A stretch of 46,096 nt of DNA, taken from NCBI GenBank assembly GCA_947630825.1, contig CANRJA010000015.1:1-46096 (forward strand), read 5' to 3'. Every line of letters starts with the position of its first letter. The stretch's first letter is position 1. The notes under the pieces are model-generated. The model had not been told where the DNA came from. It saw only the letters and a list, made by a program, of their open reading frames with translations, and did no database searches. Shown in pieces: positions 17,001 through 25,802 of this stretch. The translations under genes and the position numbers were made by a program. Source of the stretch: an uncultured Clostridia bacterium (lineage in GTDB: Bacteria; Bacillota; Clostridia; Oscillospirales; Ruminococcaceae).

Positions 17001-20000
17001 TATCCGATATTCGTATATGGTTAGAGGATACAGGCGACTTCGTTGATCAAGAGGGAGCGATCACCCCAAACAGCGGTTACGAACGGTCGCTGTACCTGAA
17101 TATCCCTGCGGCGGCAGTACCTACCCAGCTGGCAGAGATAACTCTAGGCAGAGATGGCGTTCTGTCTTATGAGACAAATCTCGGCTCAGACCATATAGGT
17201 GCAAAGAAGGACGAGGACGGCAACGGCACGTCATATGAGGAATATTGTGCGCAGTCAACTCCGTTTCGTTTGTTCTACGCCGTAGGTCTGGAGGAAGATC
17301 TGATACTGAGAGACAGTGACGGCAATCAGGTAGGCGTAGATTTCAACGCCATCTCCGCAGAGTATATTTCCGCTCACACGGTTGCCGGTCAAGACTATGT
17401 ATATTTTATTTCAAACTTCTATTCCAATACCACTTACAACGACTATGTGACGGATACGGCGACAGCCCGCACTCGAGGCGACCCTACCGTGACATTCTCC
17501 CCAAGCTCAGATAACCGATATTATGTGTTCCAGAAGCCTCTGCCCCTATATGCCCACGCTTACCGTGTGGAGGGCGAAAGCCTTAAAGCAGTTGACAGGA
17601 CAGACGGGAAGTCATGGAGCAAAGAGGATAACCAGACCGGCGGCAACGGAAAAACCACATGGGAAACCGTTGGCGGCGCAGTCCAGCAGCCCGGCTCATG
17701 GACCGGCGGACAGTTCATGGGCGTGTATAAAAGCCAAGATGATTTTCAACAGAAGCTGAAAGAGGCAACAGCCAGCGGAGGCAATACCATCACCGACAGT
17801 CACGGCTCCAAGTACGAGGTTGCAGAGAACGGTGTTGTGTTCTTAGAGCAGGACCTGATGGAACATGTTACCTCTGACGGCAGTGGCTACACTAAGGGTT
17901 CCGTCTCATTCTCGTCCGACGACTATTTCTTCATACTGGTGGAATACTATCTGCCTGATGAGAACAGCGTTGGGCAAGATGATAAGGGCAATAAAGTTAC
18001 AGGAACATATGGCGGCAAGATGGTACAGAGGGTAGTGTCCCGAAGGGGAAGCGAGTTCGGCTCCGGCTTTACCTCAGACCAGATCGACAACGGCGATATG
18101 CTGTGCTGGACGGATATGAACGGCAACATTAGTCTCAATCTGGAGTATTTTTCACGCAGTACCACAGGCGACAATACTCGAGGCGAGCCTACATATGAGA
18201 AGCTATTTTTAAGTGACAAAGACCAGTTGAAAGAATATCTGCAAAATAATTGTAACGTAAGAGACGACCTGATGGTGAGCGCCCCAACTGAGGAAGAACC
18301 TGACCGTGAGATTTCCGCCCTCGACCAACAGTTAGAGTATTGGCTGGGCGTTCAGGAAAACCCGCAGGTCAAGGAACTGATTGAGCAGATAAAGCAAGAA
18401 GCCGAGACCAATGAAGCTCGGCAGAGAGAATTATTTGAAGAAAGATTCCAGTTCGCAGTGGCAGCCCGTCCGGGCGGCATACGCTCCGGCGATATGTCCA
18501 ACAACCGTCACGCGAAGACAGATAACAAGACTTCTACCGCAAATAACTATTATGTTCCCACAGTGTCTGACGACTCTGGCACTGACAACAATGTGATCCT
18601 GGACACCTACCTGGGCAACAATGGGCGCCTTGAGATCGCCAACCAGATGCTCCATGTGACCAAGAAGCTTGTTTCGCCAGAGGGATTTGAGCTTAGTAAG
18701 GAACAGCAGAGCAAGGAATTCAACTATCAGATTTTCGTTCAGGGCGTTTCCGGCACCCGCACTGCCGTACGTACCCTGTACAACGAGTACAGTAGTACAT
18801 GGGAGCGCCGTTTGGCTTACATTGACGTGCTCACGGACAACAGCGAACTTCTTCTGGATAATAACGATAACCGAGCCCTGTTCGACCTGGGAGATGGCAA
18901 TACCGCCAGACTGGTGGTTCAGGGCGATAACGGACTGTGCTATGCTGACGATGACGGCGAGCCTACAGCTGAGACTTGCGGAAAGACCGAGAACGAGCTC
19001 TACTACCTCTATCTACCTTCCAATAACGAGGCAGGAGAGGGATCAAGTACGTCGGTTCGCCGACTATACCAAGATCCTGAATATAACGGCGAAGATAAAG
19101 CAGAAGATGCAGAACTTAATAAAAATGGCCGAACCACCTTCTTTGCGGAGGGACAACGTGAGGAGACAGGTTCTGAGCCAGGCGCAGAAAACCGCGACAG
19201 CTATCGCAAGGCGACTAAAGACGGTACACGTCCTGCCGGTACCAGGTCCTACTGGGCGCTGGACACGGAGCTAATCCCCGTCAGCGAGGTTAAAGAAGCT
19301 GAGGGAGAAAGCAACGGTATGATGGCGGATGCTATTAAATTATGGAACCACAACGGTGCTAAAGATATAGAGAAGAACCATCAGCAATTGAGCTATTACA
19401 CCTTCATCATCAGGAAACCGAACGATAAAACGAGCTTGAGCGATTTCTCCTCTCCATTCAAGACCCGCACCATGTATATGACAACGACGCTGACTTTCGG
19501 CGTCAATGCAAACAAGAATGACGGCAGTGCAGAGAGCGGAACGCTGAATGATAGTGACCTCTATGACCAAATCGTCCCCAGCGGAGACCGCCCGGATCTA
19601 TTCGGGAATTTGGACAATGAGACGATTGCGAAAAGCACAGCGGAGTTCACTCTAAAACACGGCGAGGGTCTGCTGCTGACGGGTCTGGACAATAGGATCA
19701 CCTACCGTTTCACGGAGAAGCTCAGCGAGGAGGACATAGCGGCAGGGTATAAGCTGCAGGAGGTCTCACACATTCAGCAGCGCGGCTCTGACAGTATCTA
19801 CCGTCTCGGCAAACAGGAGATCCCGGTTTACACCCAGAAAAACGCGACCTACGGCAAACTGTACCCCGGCGTCGAGAACAGGGAGACCGAAAACGAGCTA
19901 ACTTGGGCAGTGGACGAAGACGGCAGTCCGAACACTGAGGCGACGGAGACTCTGGAACCTTTCGCCCACACCAACGCCGTCATGTGGGAGTACTACGCCA

Positions 20001-23000
20001 CTATGGCGGACGGCACTTCCGGCAACCACCACCAGCCAAGCGGCGCGACGGTAAAAGAGACGGAGTCGTCCTCTACGGTATGGACCGGAAAGAAAAACAC
20101 GTATGAGAGCGATGGCAGCGCTCATATAGTTTCAGACAACCCGAATTGCAAGATATGCGATGAGGTGCAAGACGACGGTTCAATTCTCCATTATATGTAC
20201 CGTGAAGGTAAACTCATTGACCCGCACTACAACGGCGAGGCTTCTACGTACATGCGGAACATGGCTCGCTACGGCGTCAGCCCGACAGTTCATTTCGCCG
20301 TGAATGATGAGCCGAACACGGCCATAGTCCCGTCAACACCGAACGATGATTACACCGGCGTGTATTCCGTCTTCGGAAACACGGGCTGGTTTGAGGAGCA
20401 GGTCAATTATACGAACACCTATGATGTAGAACCGACAGAGTATGCACCGCAGGTAAAGAAAACTGTAATAGGAAATGCACCAAGTGATGAAACCTTTACA
20501 TTTAACATTAAAGAAAGCGCAGATAATCCAAGCGGAGCAAAGCTGCCGACAGATACAACAGCAACAGTAAAGGGAGCAGGAAGCACAAGCTTTGGAAATA
20601 TTACATTCAGCAAGGTAGGAACTTACAAATTTGAGATAAGAGAAATAGCAGGAGAAAGCTTAGGCTGTACTTATGATGATAGTGTATGGACTTTGACTGT
20701 GAAAGTTGAAAATGTAGATTCGGCTCTGGCGGTAACAAGTCATACCTACACAAAGGCAGACGGAACAACAAGCAGTGATAATGCTGAATTTGAGAATATC
20801 TATATCAGTCCTACAGAATATGCACCCAAGGTAACAAAAACAATAACAGGTGCAACAACTCCAAACGATAAGACATTTACCTTTAACATTACCGCAAGCG
20901 AGGAAAATCCTGAGAACGGAGCAATCCTACCGGAAGATAAGACGGCAACGGTAACTGGAGCAGGCACAGCAAGCTTTGGAAATATTACATTCAGCAAGGC
21001 AGGGACATACAATTTTGAAATAAAAGAAACAAAGGGCAGTGAGCAAGGCTATACGTATGATGAAAGCGTATGGACGCTTACAGTTGTAGTTGTAGATAAT
21101 AATTTACAACTAGAAGTTGAAAGCCATAGCTATACAAAGGCAGACGGAACTACAAGCAATGACGGTGCAGAGTTTACTAACACATACAGCGTAGAACCAA
21201 CAGAGTTTACACCAAAGGTAAACAAGACAGTAAAAGGCGACACTCCAAGCGATAAAACGTTTACCTTTAATATTACCGCAAGCTCGGATAATCACGACGG
21301 AGCGGAACTGCCAACAGATACTTCTGCGACAGTAACAGGTTCAGGAAGCACAAACTTCGGCAATATTAAATTTACTAAAGCAGGAACATACAACTTTGAA
21401 ATAAAAGAAACAAAGGGCAGTGAACAAGGCTATACCTATGATGAAAGCGTATGGACGCTGACAGTAGTAGTTGTAGATAATGAATCACAGCTTGAGGTAC
21501 AAAGCTATAACTACTCGAAGGCAGACGGAACAACAAGCAATGACGGAGCAGCGTTTACTAATACCTATAATGTAAGTCCGACAGAATTTACACCAAAGGT
21601 AAACAAGACAGTAAAAGGCGACACTCCAAGCGATAAAACTTTCACCTTTAACATTACTGCAAGTGAGAATAACCCAAGCGGAGCAGAACTGCCAACAGAT
21701 ACTTCTGCAACAGTAAAAGGAGCAGGAAGTGCAAGCTTTGGAAATATTACATTCAGCAAGGCAGGGACATATAACTTTGAAATCAAAGAGGAGCAGGGAA
21801 ATGAACCCGGTTACAGCTATGACGGAAGCGTATGGACGCTGACAGTAGAAGTAATTGATGAAAATTCACAGCTAATTGTAAGCAATGCAACATACTCTAA
21901 AATTGGAGCACAAAACAGTGATGAAGCGTCATTTGAGAACAGCTACAGCACAACAGAGGTATCATATGCACCGCAGGTTGAAAAGGAGATCACGGGAGAT
22001 ACAACTCCAAGTGATAAGACATTTACTTTTAACATTGAGGCAAGTGAAGACAATCCAGACGGAGTAGAGATGCCGGCAGATACTTCTGCAACAGTAACAG
22101 GTTCAGGAAGCGCAAACTTCAATGCTATTACATTTACTAAGGCTGGAACTTATTTATTTAAGATAAGTGAAACTAAAGGCAATGATGCAGGCTACACTTA
22201 CGATGAGAGTGTATGGACGCTAAAGGTAGTAGTTGAGGATGTAGACTCAGCATTGACGATAAAGAGCCTCACATATGAAAAAGAGGGCGGAGAATCAAGC
22301 GAGGAAAGAGCATTATTCACAAACACCTACAGTGTAGAGCCGACAGAATATGTACCGCAGATTGAAAAAACAGTAACAGGAAACACTCCGAGTGATGAAG
22401 ACTTTACATTCAACATTAGAGCAAGCGCAGATAATCCAGACGGAGCAGAGATGCCGACAGATACTTCTACAACGGCAACAGGCTCAGGTACAGCAAGCTT
22501 TGACAAAATTACCTTTAGCAAAGCAGGAACATACACATTCGAGATAAGTGAAGAAAAGGGAAATGTATTTGGTTACACTTACGATGAGAGTGTATGGACG
22601 CTAACGGTAGAAGTTGTTGATAATGAATCGAAGTTGGAAGTACAAAGCCACACTTACACAAAGGCAGACGGAACAGCAAATGAAGATAAGGCAGAGTTTG
22701 AGAACATTTACAGTTCGGGAAGTCTGACGATAGGCAAGGTCGTTACAGGCGACGCAGGGGATAAGAACAAGGAGTTCACATTTACTGTAACATTTACAGA
22801 CGTTAATGGAAATCCGCTTGATGGAGAGTATAGTTACACAGGCTCTAAGGAAGGAACGATAAAGAGCGGAGAAGAGGTAAGGCTCAAGGATGGAGAAAGC
22901 ATAACGATAAGCGGACTTCCGATAGGAACGAAGTACACGGTAGTTGAGGCTGAGGCAAACAAGGACGGATACACGACAACATCAAAGGGTGAGAGCGGAG

Positions 23001-23359
23001 AGATATCGGAAAAGGAGCAAAAGGCTGAGTTTACGAACAGCAAGAACACAGAGCCTACGAAACCGACTAATCCGACAAACCCAACTGAACCTACAAATCC
23101 AACCGATTCAACTAGTCCAACGAGTCCAACAGAGCCAAAGAAAACAACTACAACAAAGAGAACGCCAAGCAATCCGCCATACAGCAAGAGTCAAAATAAG
23201 AAAAATACAAAGGGCGGAAACAATGGAAACACACCAAACACAGGAAGCGAAAGCGAGAGAAATCTGCCTATTGCATTTTTGGTTACATTCTTGCTGGGGT
23301 TGAACACAGTTTACTTCTCATTCAGGAGAAGAAAGCTTAAGGGGAGAAAGGTGAAGTAG
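14060..23359 (+). CDS. Giant cell-wall surface protein: VWA domain and tandem pilin isopeptide domains
   Basis: This 3,099-residue exported adhesin or pilin-like protein starts at ATG 14060 after AGGAGG. An N-terminal signal peptide (about 1-38, ending GTAFA) is followed by a VWA domain with the MIDAS motif DMSGS at 142-146 and MSDGG further on, inserted with long Asn/Asp/Gly-rich stretches. A central region of about 1,500 residues was not recognised. Six pilin isopeptide-linkage (Spy0128/FctA-like) domains of about 127 residues occupy roughly 2125-2885, each with Lys near KTV, Glu in FEI and Asn in the F-N-TY end that can form internal isopeptide bonds. A last Cna-B-like domain, a Pro/Thr linker and a sorting signal follow: TPNTG, membrane helix, RRRKLKGRK tail. 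No sortase gene is in the window. Binding partner unknown. Confidence 0.9.
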   Translation: MKHNKKTIKLNRVTNRFISVFLSLCMTASMVSGTAFAAVPGPTEKIVDGTRVADPNTMDDYQNKLLTMENGSRYAGRVWTDKSVFAYDKNGENKITLDMATDGYNGSVGYNADFAHTFSALASSQVVNEYPPSPIDLVIVFDMSGSMGQDTRYDIDSGVNSYVKANDSDFPQDGVPMDERIKNSRIQKTLDAINETIDGLMAQNPQNRVAVCGYGANAVVIMPLAHYKKVDDKPYLSVGGMETLYYPGDLKLDNDGVWKWQNNRDTCYTVVANAEMNTYTGPLDDNTSKAKEWTEHDFTVSNNINSDGVKAFPGVAKQEGNWLEESKKFQTSSNDIANSKWKHGESDNLKNAMKDTKHLTADDYVGYFTNTQGGIYLAYKQLADSTVTTYSETLSTGVMSTVARIPATIIMSDGGANFAFNEMGNDQQDYTVDDWNNRYAAKHGKSPIDDPNGNLDEWYMNDNNWDGSGNDGHNKDYSHRLGNPSSNVGDEWYNVYLPGDDTLKPGTKETTDDGKWDGLHGIYNTGADFYQEGTLSTAPSCYSAGVLYNSDNDPAGTGGTVMEVLLTASYMNTVVKEHYQHGWDKNKATASSRIDLSTYTMNVDTKHVPQWGRWRLYPTLDPKEYALDDIGKSDSTGWGSTNWNNTKDSKLGDTYGGSDWGKNSVYISAGAFTGLKNSWDKWKSGEETDFSMGNGIRINLSRLDSDGNEYNAGGDDTVNVTNDDVINNIAYNERFYDVDSEKLGEIFGEILDIILGKIFVPVSGDNDAGVGDSITYQDPIGEYMEVKNQSIKAKTHNDEEKGQDAQNYDMSLLLFGKMHGIVRTGIYDYQWNDKWMKAHKGTEQGEKAMPMGWYKGEDAASAEFSESLPSGCSTAEEAWGNGWVYRLDFKTFTSYVPIVDTPETPDELSQQAKNTKYTLYRFAGTAAERNELYINPIYGEKVPEAAQKAFDEKCEKDSEGNITSYPEGNGTYAEYDGVYRLSDIRIWLEDTGDFVDQEGAITPNSGYERSLYLNIPAAAVPTQLAEITLGRDGVLSYETNLGSDHIGAKKDEDGNGTSYEEYCAQSTPFRLFYAVGLEEDLILRDSDGNQVGVDFNAISAEYISAHTVAGQDYVYFISNFYSNTTYNDYVTDTATARTRGDPTVTFSPSSDNRYYVFQKPLPLYAHAYRVEGESLKAVDRTDGKSWSKEDNQTGGNGKTTWETVGGAVQQPGSWTGGQFMGVYKSQDDFQQKLKEATASGGNTITDSHGSKYEVAENGVVFLEQDLMEHVTSDGSGYTKGSVSFSSDDYFFILVEYYLPDENSVGQDDKGNKVTGTYGGKMVQRVVSRRGSEFGSGFTSDQIDNGDMLCWTDMNGNISLNLEYFSRSTTGDNTRGEPTYEKLFLSDKDQLKEYLQNNCNVRDDLMVSAPTEEEPDREISALDQQLEYWLGVQENPQVKELIEQIKQEAETNEARQRELFEERFQFAVAARPGGIRSGDMSNNRHAKTDNKTSTANNYYVPTVSDDSGTDNNVILDTYLGNNGRLEIANQMLHVTKKLVSPEGFELSKEQQSKEFNYQIFVQGVSGTRTAVRTLYNEYSSTWERRLAYIDVLTDNSELLLDNNDNRALFDLGDGNTARLVVQGDNGLCYADDDGEPTAETCGKTENELYYLYLPSNNEAGEGSSTSVRRLYQDPEYNGEDKAEDAELNKNGRTTFFAEGQREETGSEPGAENRDSYRKATKDGTRPAGTRSYWALDTELIPVSEVKEAEGESNGMMADAIKLWNHNGAKDIEKNHQQLSYYTFIIRKPNDKTSLSDFSSPFKTRTMYMTTTLTFGVNANKNDGSAESGTLNDSDLYDQIVPSGDRPDLFGNLDNETIAKSTAEFTLKHGEGLLLTGLDNRITYRFTEKLSEEDIAAGYKLQEVSHIQQRGSDSIYRLGKQEIPVYTQKNATYGKLYPGVENRETENELTWAVDEDGSPNTEATETLEPFAHTNAVMWEYYATMADGTSGNHHQPSGATVKETESSSTVWTGKKNTYESDGSAHIVSDNPNCKICDEVQDDGSILHYMYREGKLIDPHYNGEASTYMRNMARYGVSPTVHFAVNDEPNTAIVPSTPNDDYTGVYSVFGNTGWFEEQVNYTNTYDVEPTEYAPQVKKTVIGNAPSDETFTFNIKESADNPSGAKLPTDTTATVKGAGSTSFGNITFSKVGTYKFEIREIAGESLGCTYDDSVWTLTVKVENVDSALAVTSHTYTKADGTTSSDNAEFENIYISPTEYAPKVTKTITGATTPNDKTFTFNITASEENPENGAILPEDKTATVTGAGTASFGNITFSKAGTYNFEIKETKGSEQGYTYDESVWTLTVVVVDNNLQLEVESHSYTKADGTTSNDGAEFTNTYSVEPTEFTPKVNKTVKGDTPSDKTFTFNITASSDNHDGAELPTDTSATVTGSGSTNFGNIKFTKAGTYNFEIKETKGSEQGYTYDESVWTLTVVVVDNESQLEVQSYNYSKADGTTSNDGAAFTNTYNVSPTEFTPKVNKTVKGDTPSDKTFTFNITASENNPSGAELPTDTSATVKGAGSASFGNITFSKAGTYNFEIKEEQGNEPGYSYDGSVWTLTVEVIDENSQLIVSNATYSKIGAQNSDEASFENSYSTTEVSYAPQVEKEITGDTTPSDKTFTFNIEASEDNPDGVEMPADTSATVTGSGSANFNAITFTKAGTYLFKISETKGNDAGYTYDESVWTLKVVVEDVDSALTIKSLTYEKEGGESSEERALFTNTYSVEPTEYVPQIEKTVTGNTPSDEDFTFNIRASADNPDGAEMPTDTSTTATGSGTASFDKITFSKAGTYTFEISEEKGNVFGYTYDESVWTLTVEVVDNESKLEVQSHTYTKADGTANEDKAEFENIYSSGSLTIGKVVTGDAGDKNKEFTFTVTFTDVNGNPLDGEYSYTGSKEGTIKSGEEVRLKDGESITISGLPIGTKYTVVEAEANKDGYTTTSKGESGEISEKEQKAEFTNSKNTEPTKPTNPTNPTEPTNPTDSTSPTSPTEPKKTTTTKRTPSNPPYSKSQNKKNTKGGNNGNTPNTGSESERNLPIAFLVTFLLGLNTVYFSFRRRKLKGRKVK
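20432..22715 (+). repeat. Six tandem DNA repeats encoding isopeptide domains
   Basis: Units start near 20432, 20810, 21197, 21578, 21954 and 22340, a period of about 376-387 bp. Units 3 and 4 share a long identical stretch at their start (from 21208 and 21589), and units 2 and 3 share the segment coding KGSEQGYTYDESVWTL. Such identity favours unequal recombination and repeat-number change. Confidence 0.85.
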
Positions 23360-23366
23360 GTAAAAT

Positions 23367-23417
23367 AAAACAGAGGTCGTATTATGAGCATTTGCTCATA
23401 TACGGTCTCTGTTTTTT
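23367..23417. terminator. Bidirectional terminator between the giant gene and tex
   Basis: A stem of AACAGAG plus TATGAGCA pairs with TGCTCATA plus CTCTGTT around a short loop, with a T-run on the + strand (GTTTTTT) and A/T-rich sequence on the other side. It serves two convergent genes. Confidence 0.8.
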
Positions 23418-23449
23418 ACATGGCGGGATATAATTGTGTAAAAGATTTT

Positions 23450-25645
23450 TTAATTCAACCCTTTCATAGTAAGTGAAATTCTCCTTTTCTTTTCATCGAC
23501 CGAAAGAACTCTTACCTTTACAATTTCGCCGACTTTAACAACCTCAAGCGGATGCTTGATATACTTATTACATATTTGAGAAATGTGAACAAGACCGTCC
23601 TCGTGAACGCCGATGTCAACGAACACGCCGAAGTCGATAACATTTCTGACCGTTCCGACAAGCTCCATACCCTCTTTTAAGTCTTTAAGCTCCATAACGT
23701 CTCCACTTCTCATAAGCGGTGCAGGAAGCTCGTCACGAGGGTCTCTGCCCGGCTTGCCAAGCTCTGAAACTATGTCTTCAAGAGTGGGGATACCTATTCC
23801 TATTTCGCTTGACAGGTTAGCTATTCCCATCTCGTTAATCTTATCATTTACGCTTTCTATGTTGCTGGGCTTGAAGTCGAACAAATCAAATCCGCACTTT
23901 TCTAAAAGCGCTTTGGTAGCGTCGTAGCTTTCGGGGTGGACGGAGGTGTTGTCGAGAGGGTTTTCACCGTCTGCGACACGCAAAAAGCCTGCGCACTGCT
24001 CATAGGCTTTTGCTCCAAGTTTTGAGACCTTTAACAGATCTTTGCGTGATTTAAATGCACCGTTCTCCTCACGGTATTTTACTATATTTTTTGCTATTGA
24101 CGAGTTCACACCGGAAATATATGACAACAGTGACTGCGACGCTGTATTTAAATCAACACCCACAGAGTTTACGCAGTCCTCAACAACGCCGCCTAAAGCC
24201 TCGCTCATTCTCTTTGGAGGCATATCGTGTTGGTACTGCCCTACTCCAATCGCCTTAGGGTCGATTTTAACGAGCTCGGCTAACGGGTCCTGAAGTCTTC
24301 TCGCTATCGAGACGGCGCTTCTTAAAGAGACGTCATATTCAGGGAACTCCTCCGCCGCCAGTTTTGACGCAGAATAAACAGACGCTCCTGCCTCTGAAAC
24401 GACCATATATGAAACCTTTTGAGGTATCTCCTTAATAAGCTCTGCGACAAATGCCTCGCTTTCTCGGGAAGCTGTTCCGTTGCCAATCGCTATCGTGGTA
24501 ACATTGTGCTTTGCGATAAGCGCCGACAGCTTTTTCTTTGCCTCCTCTGTTTTGTTCTGGGGAGGAGTCGGGTACACTACAGTTGTTTCTAAGACCTTTC
24601 CCGTATCGTCGACGACCGCTATTTTGCAGCCTGTTCTGTAAGCAGGGTCAAGACCTAGTGTAACGCTGTTTTTTACAGGAGGCTGCATAAGAAGCTGTCT
24701 CAGATTTGATGAGAAAACCTTTATTGCACCCTCGTCAGCGTTTTCGGTAAGCTCGGCTCTTATTTCACGCTCAATAGACGGATAGATAAGTCTTTTGTAG
24801 CTGTCGTCACACGCCTCGCCAACATAAGCCGCACACTCACTGTCGTTTATTACATACTTGCTCCTGCACGCTCTTTCTCCTGCGCCGTCAGCTATTGAAA
24901 CGCTGACCTTTAAAAATCCCTCTTTCTCACCCCTGTCGATTGCAAGAATACGGTGACCTGTTATTTTGGAAACAGATTCGCAGAAATCATAATAGTTTTC
25001 ATAAACACTTTCAGCACCCTCATCAGCGGCCTTTGAGGCGATCTTACCCATTTGCATAAACATATTTCTAATGTATTTTCTCAGCACAGCATTGTCGGAA
25101 ACATCTTCAGCGATAATATCCATAGCGCCGCTTAAAGCTTCGTCAGTATCGCAGACGAGCTTTTCCTTTGCCTTTTTATCGTCTCCTGCCTCGCTTATTT
25201 CATCAGACGATGAAACAAACTTCTCAGCCTCAGCTTTGGGGTCAGTATTTGGGTTTTGCTCAAGTAGAATTTCAGCTAGCGGTTCAAGACCCTTTGCCCT
25301 TGCAACAGACGCTCTTGTCTTTCTTTTTTGCTTGAATGGTCTGTAAATGTCCTCGACCTCTACCAGAGTTTTTGCAGCCTCAATAGCCGCCTCGATCTCA
25401 TCTGTCATCTTTTCCTGCTCGGTGATTGACGAACGGATTTCTTCCTTGCGCTTTTCAAGGTTTCTTAGGTAAGTGAGCCGGTCATAGATCTCTCTTAAAA
25501 TTTGGTCGTCAAGAGAGCCGGTCATTTCCTTTCTGTACCGAGCGATAAACGGAATGGTTTTGTCGTCGTCAATAAGCTCAACTGTGTTGTTGATTTGTTC
25601 CTGCCTTAAGCCGAACTCCTCGGCAAGGGTTTTTAAAATGTCCAT
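23450..25645 (-). CDS. tex: Tex-family RNA-binding transcription accessory protein
   Basis: Tex is a cytoplasmic nucleic-acid-binding protein implicated in transcription and RNA turnover. The 731-residue protein has the standard order: helical N-terminal region (TIPFIARYRKE, RPFKQKRKTRA), a YqgF/RNase H-like domain (LGLDPAYRTGCKIAVVD), helix-hairpin-helix motifs (about 480-560) and a C-terminal S1 domain (GTVRNVIDFGVFVDIGVHED). I chose ATG 25645 because AGAGG lies upstream; a longer in-frame reading to 25690 runs through the promoter. It is monocistronic, convergent with the giant gene and divergent from the patatin gene. Confidence 0.93.
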   Translation of the reverse strand: MDILKTLAEEFGLRQEQINNTVELIDDDKTIPFIARYRKEMTGSLDDQILREIYDRLTYLRNLEKRKEEIRSSITEQEKMTDEIEAAIEAAKTLVEVEDIYRPFKQKRKTRASVARAKGLEPLAEILLEQNPNTDPKAEAEKFVSSSDEISEAGDDKKAKEKLVCDTDEALSGAMDIIAEDVSDNAVLRKYIRNMFMQMGKIASKAADEGAESVYENYYDFCESVSKITGHRILAIDRGEKEGFLKVSVSIADGAGERACRSKYVINDSECAAYVGEACDDSYKRLIYPSIEREIRAELTENADEGAIKVFSSNLRQLLMQPPVKNSVTLGLDPAYRTGCKIAVVDDTGKVLETTVVYPTPPQNKTEEAKKKLSALIAKHNVTTIAIGNGTASRESEAFVAELIKEIPQKVSYMVVSEAGASVYSASKLAAEEFPEYDVSLRSAVSIARRLQDPLAELVKIDPKAIGVGQYQHDMPPKRMSEALGGVVEDCVNSVGVDLNTASQSLLSYISGVNSSIAKNIVKYREENGAFKSRKDLLKVSKLGAKAYEQCAGFLRVADGENPLDNTSVHPESYDATKALLEKCGFDLFDFKPSNIESVNDKINEMGIANLSSEIGIGIPTLEDIVSELGKPGRDPRDELPAPLMRSGDVMELKDLKEGMELVGTVRNVIDFGVFVDIGVHEDGLVHISQICNKYIKHPLEVVKVGEIVKVRVLSVDEKKRRISLTMKGLN

Positions 25646-25678
25646 AAGGATACCTCTTTTTGCATATTTATATACATA

Positions 25679-25707
25679 ATTGTAACACAATTCAAGACGG
25701 CAAACAA
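25679..25707 (-). promoter_or_regulatory. Probable promoter of tex
   Basis: On the minus strand TTGTTT (25707-25702), a 17 bp spacer and TACAAT (25684-25679) with a TG extended -10 predict a start near 25672, 27 bases before the chosen ATG. Confidence 0.5.
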
Positions 25708-25728
25708 GTCATATTTAGTTTAATGAGG

Positions 25729-25757
25729 TTGCAAATTTAAAAATTATGTTATATACT
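25729..25757 (+). promoter_or_regulatory. Promoter of the patatin-metallophosphoesterase pair
   Basis: TTGCAA (25729-25734), a 17 bp spacer and TATACT (25752-25757) predict a start near 25764. This rules out the in-frame ATG at 25746 as the translation start. Confidence 0.6.
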
Positions 25758-25802
25758 TTTAATGATATTTGTAGCATAATAAATACTTGGGGTGTTTATA
25801 CA

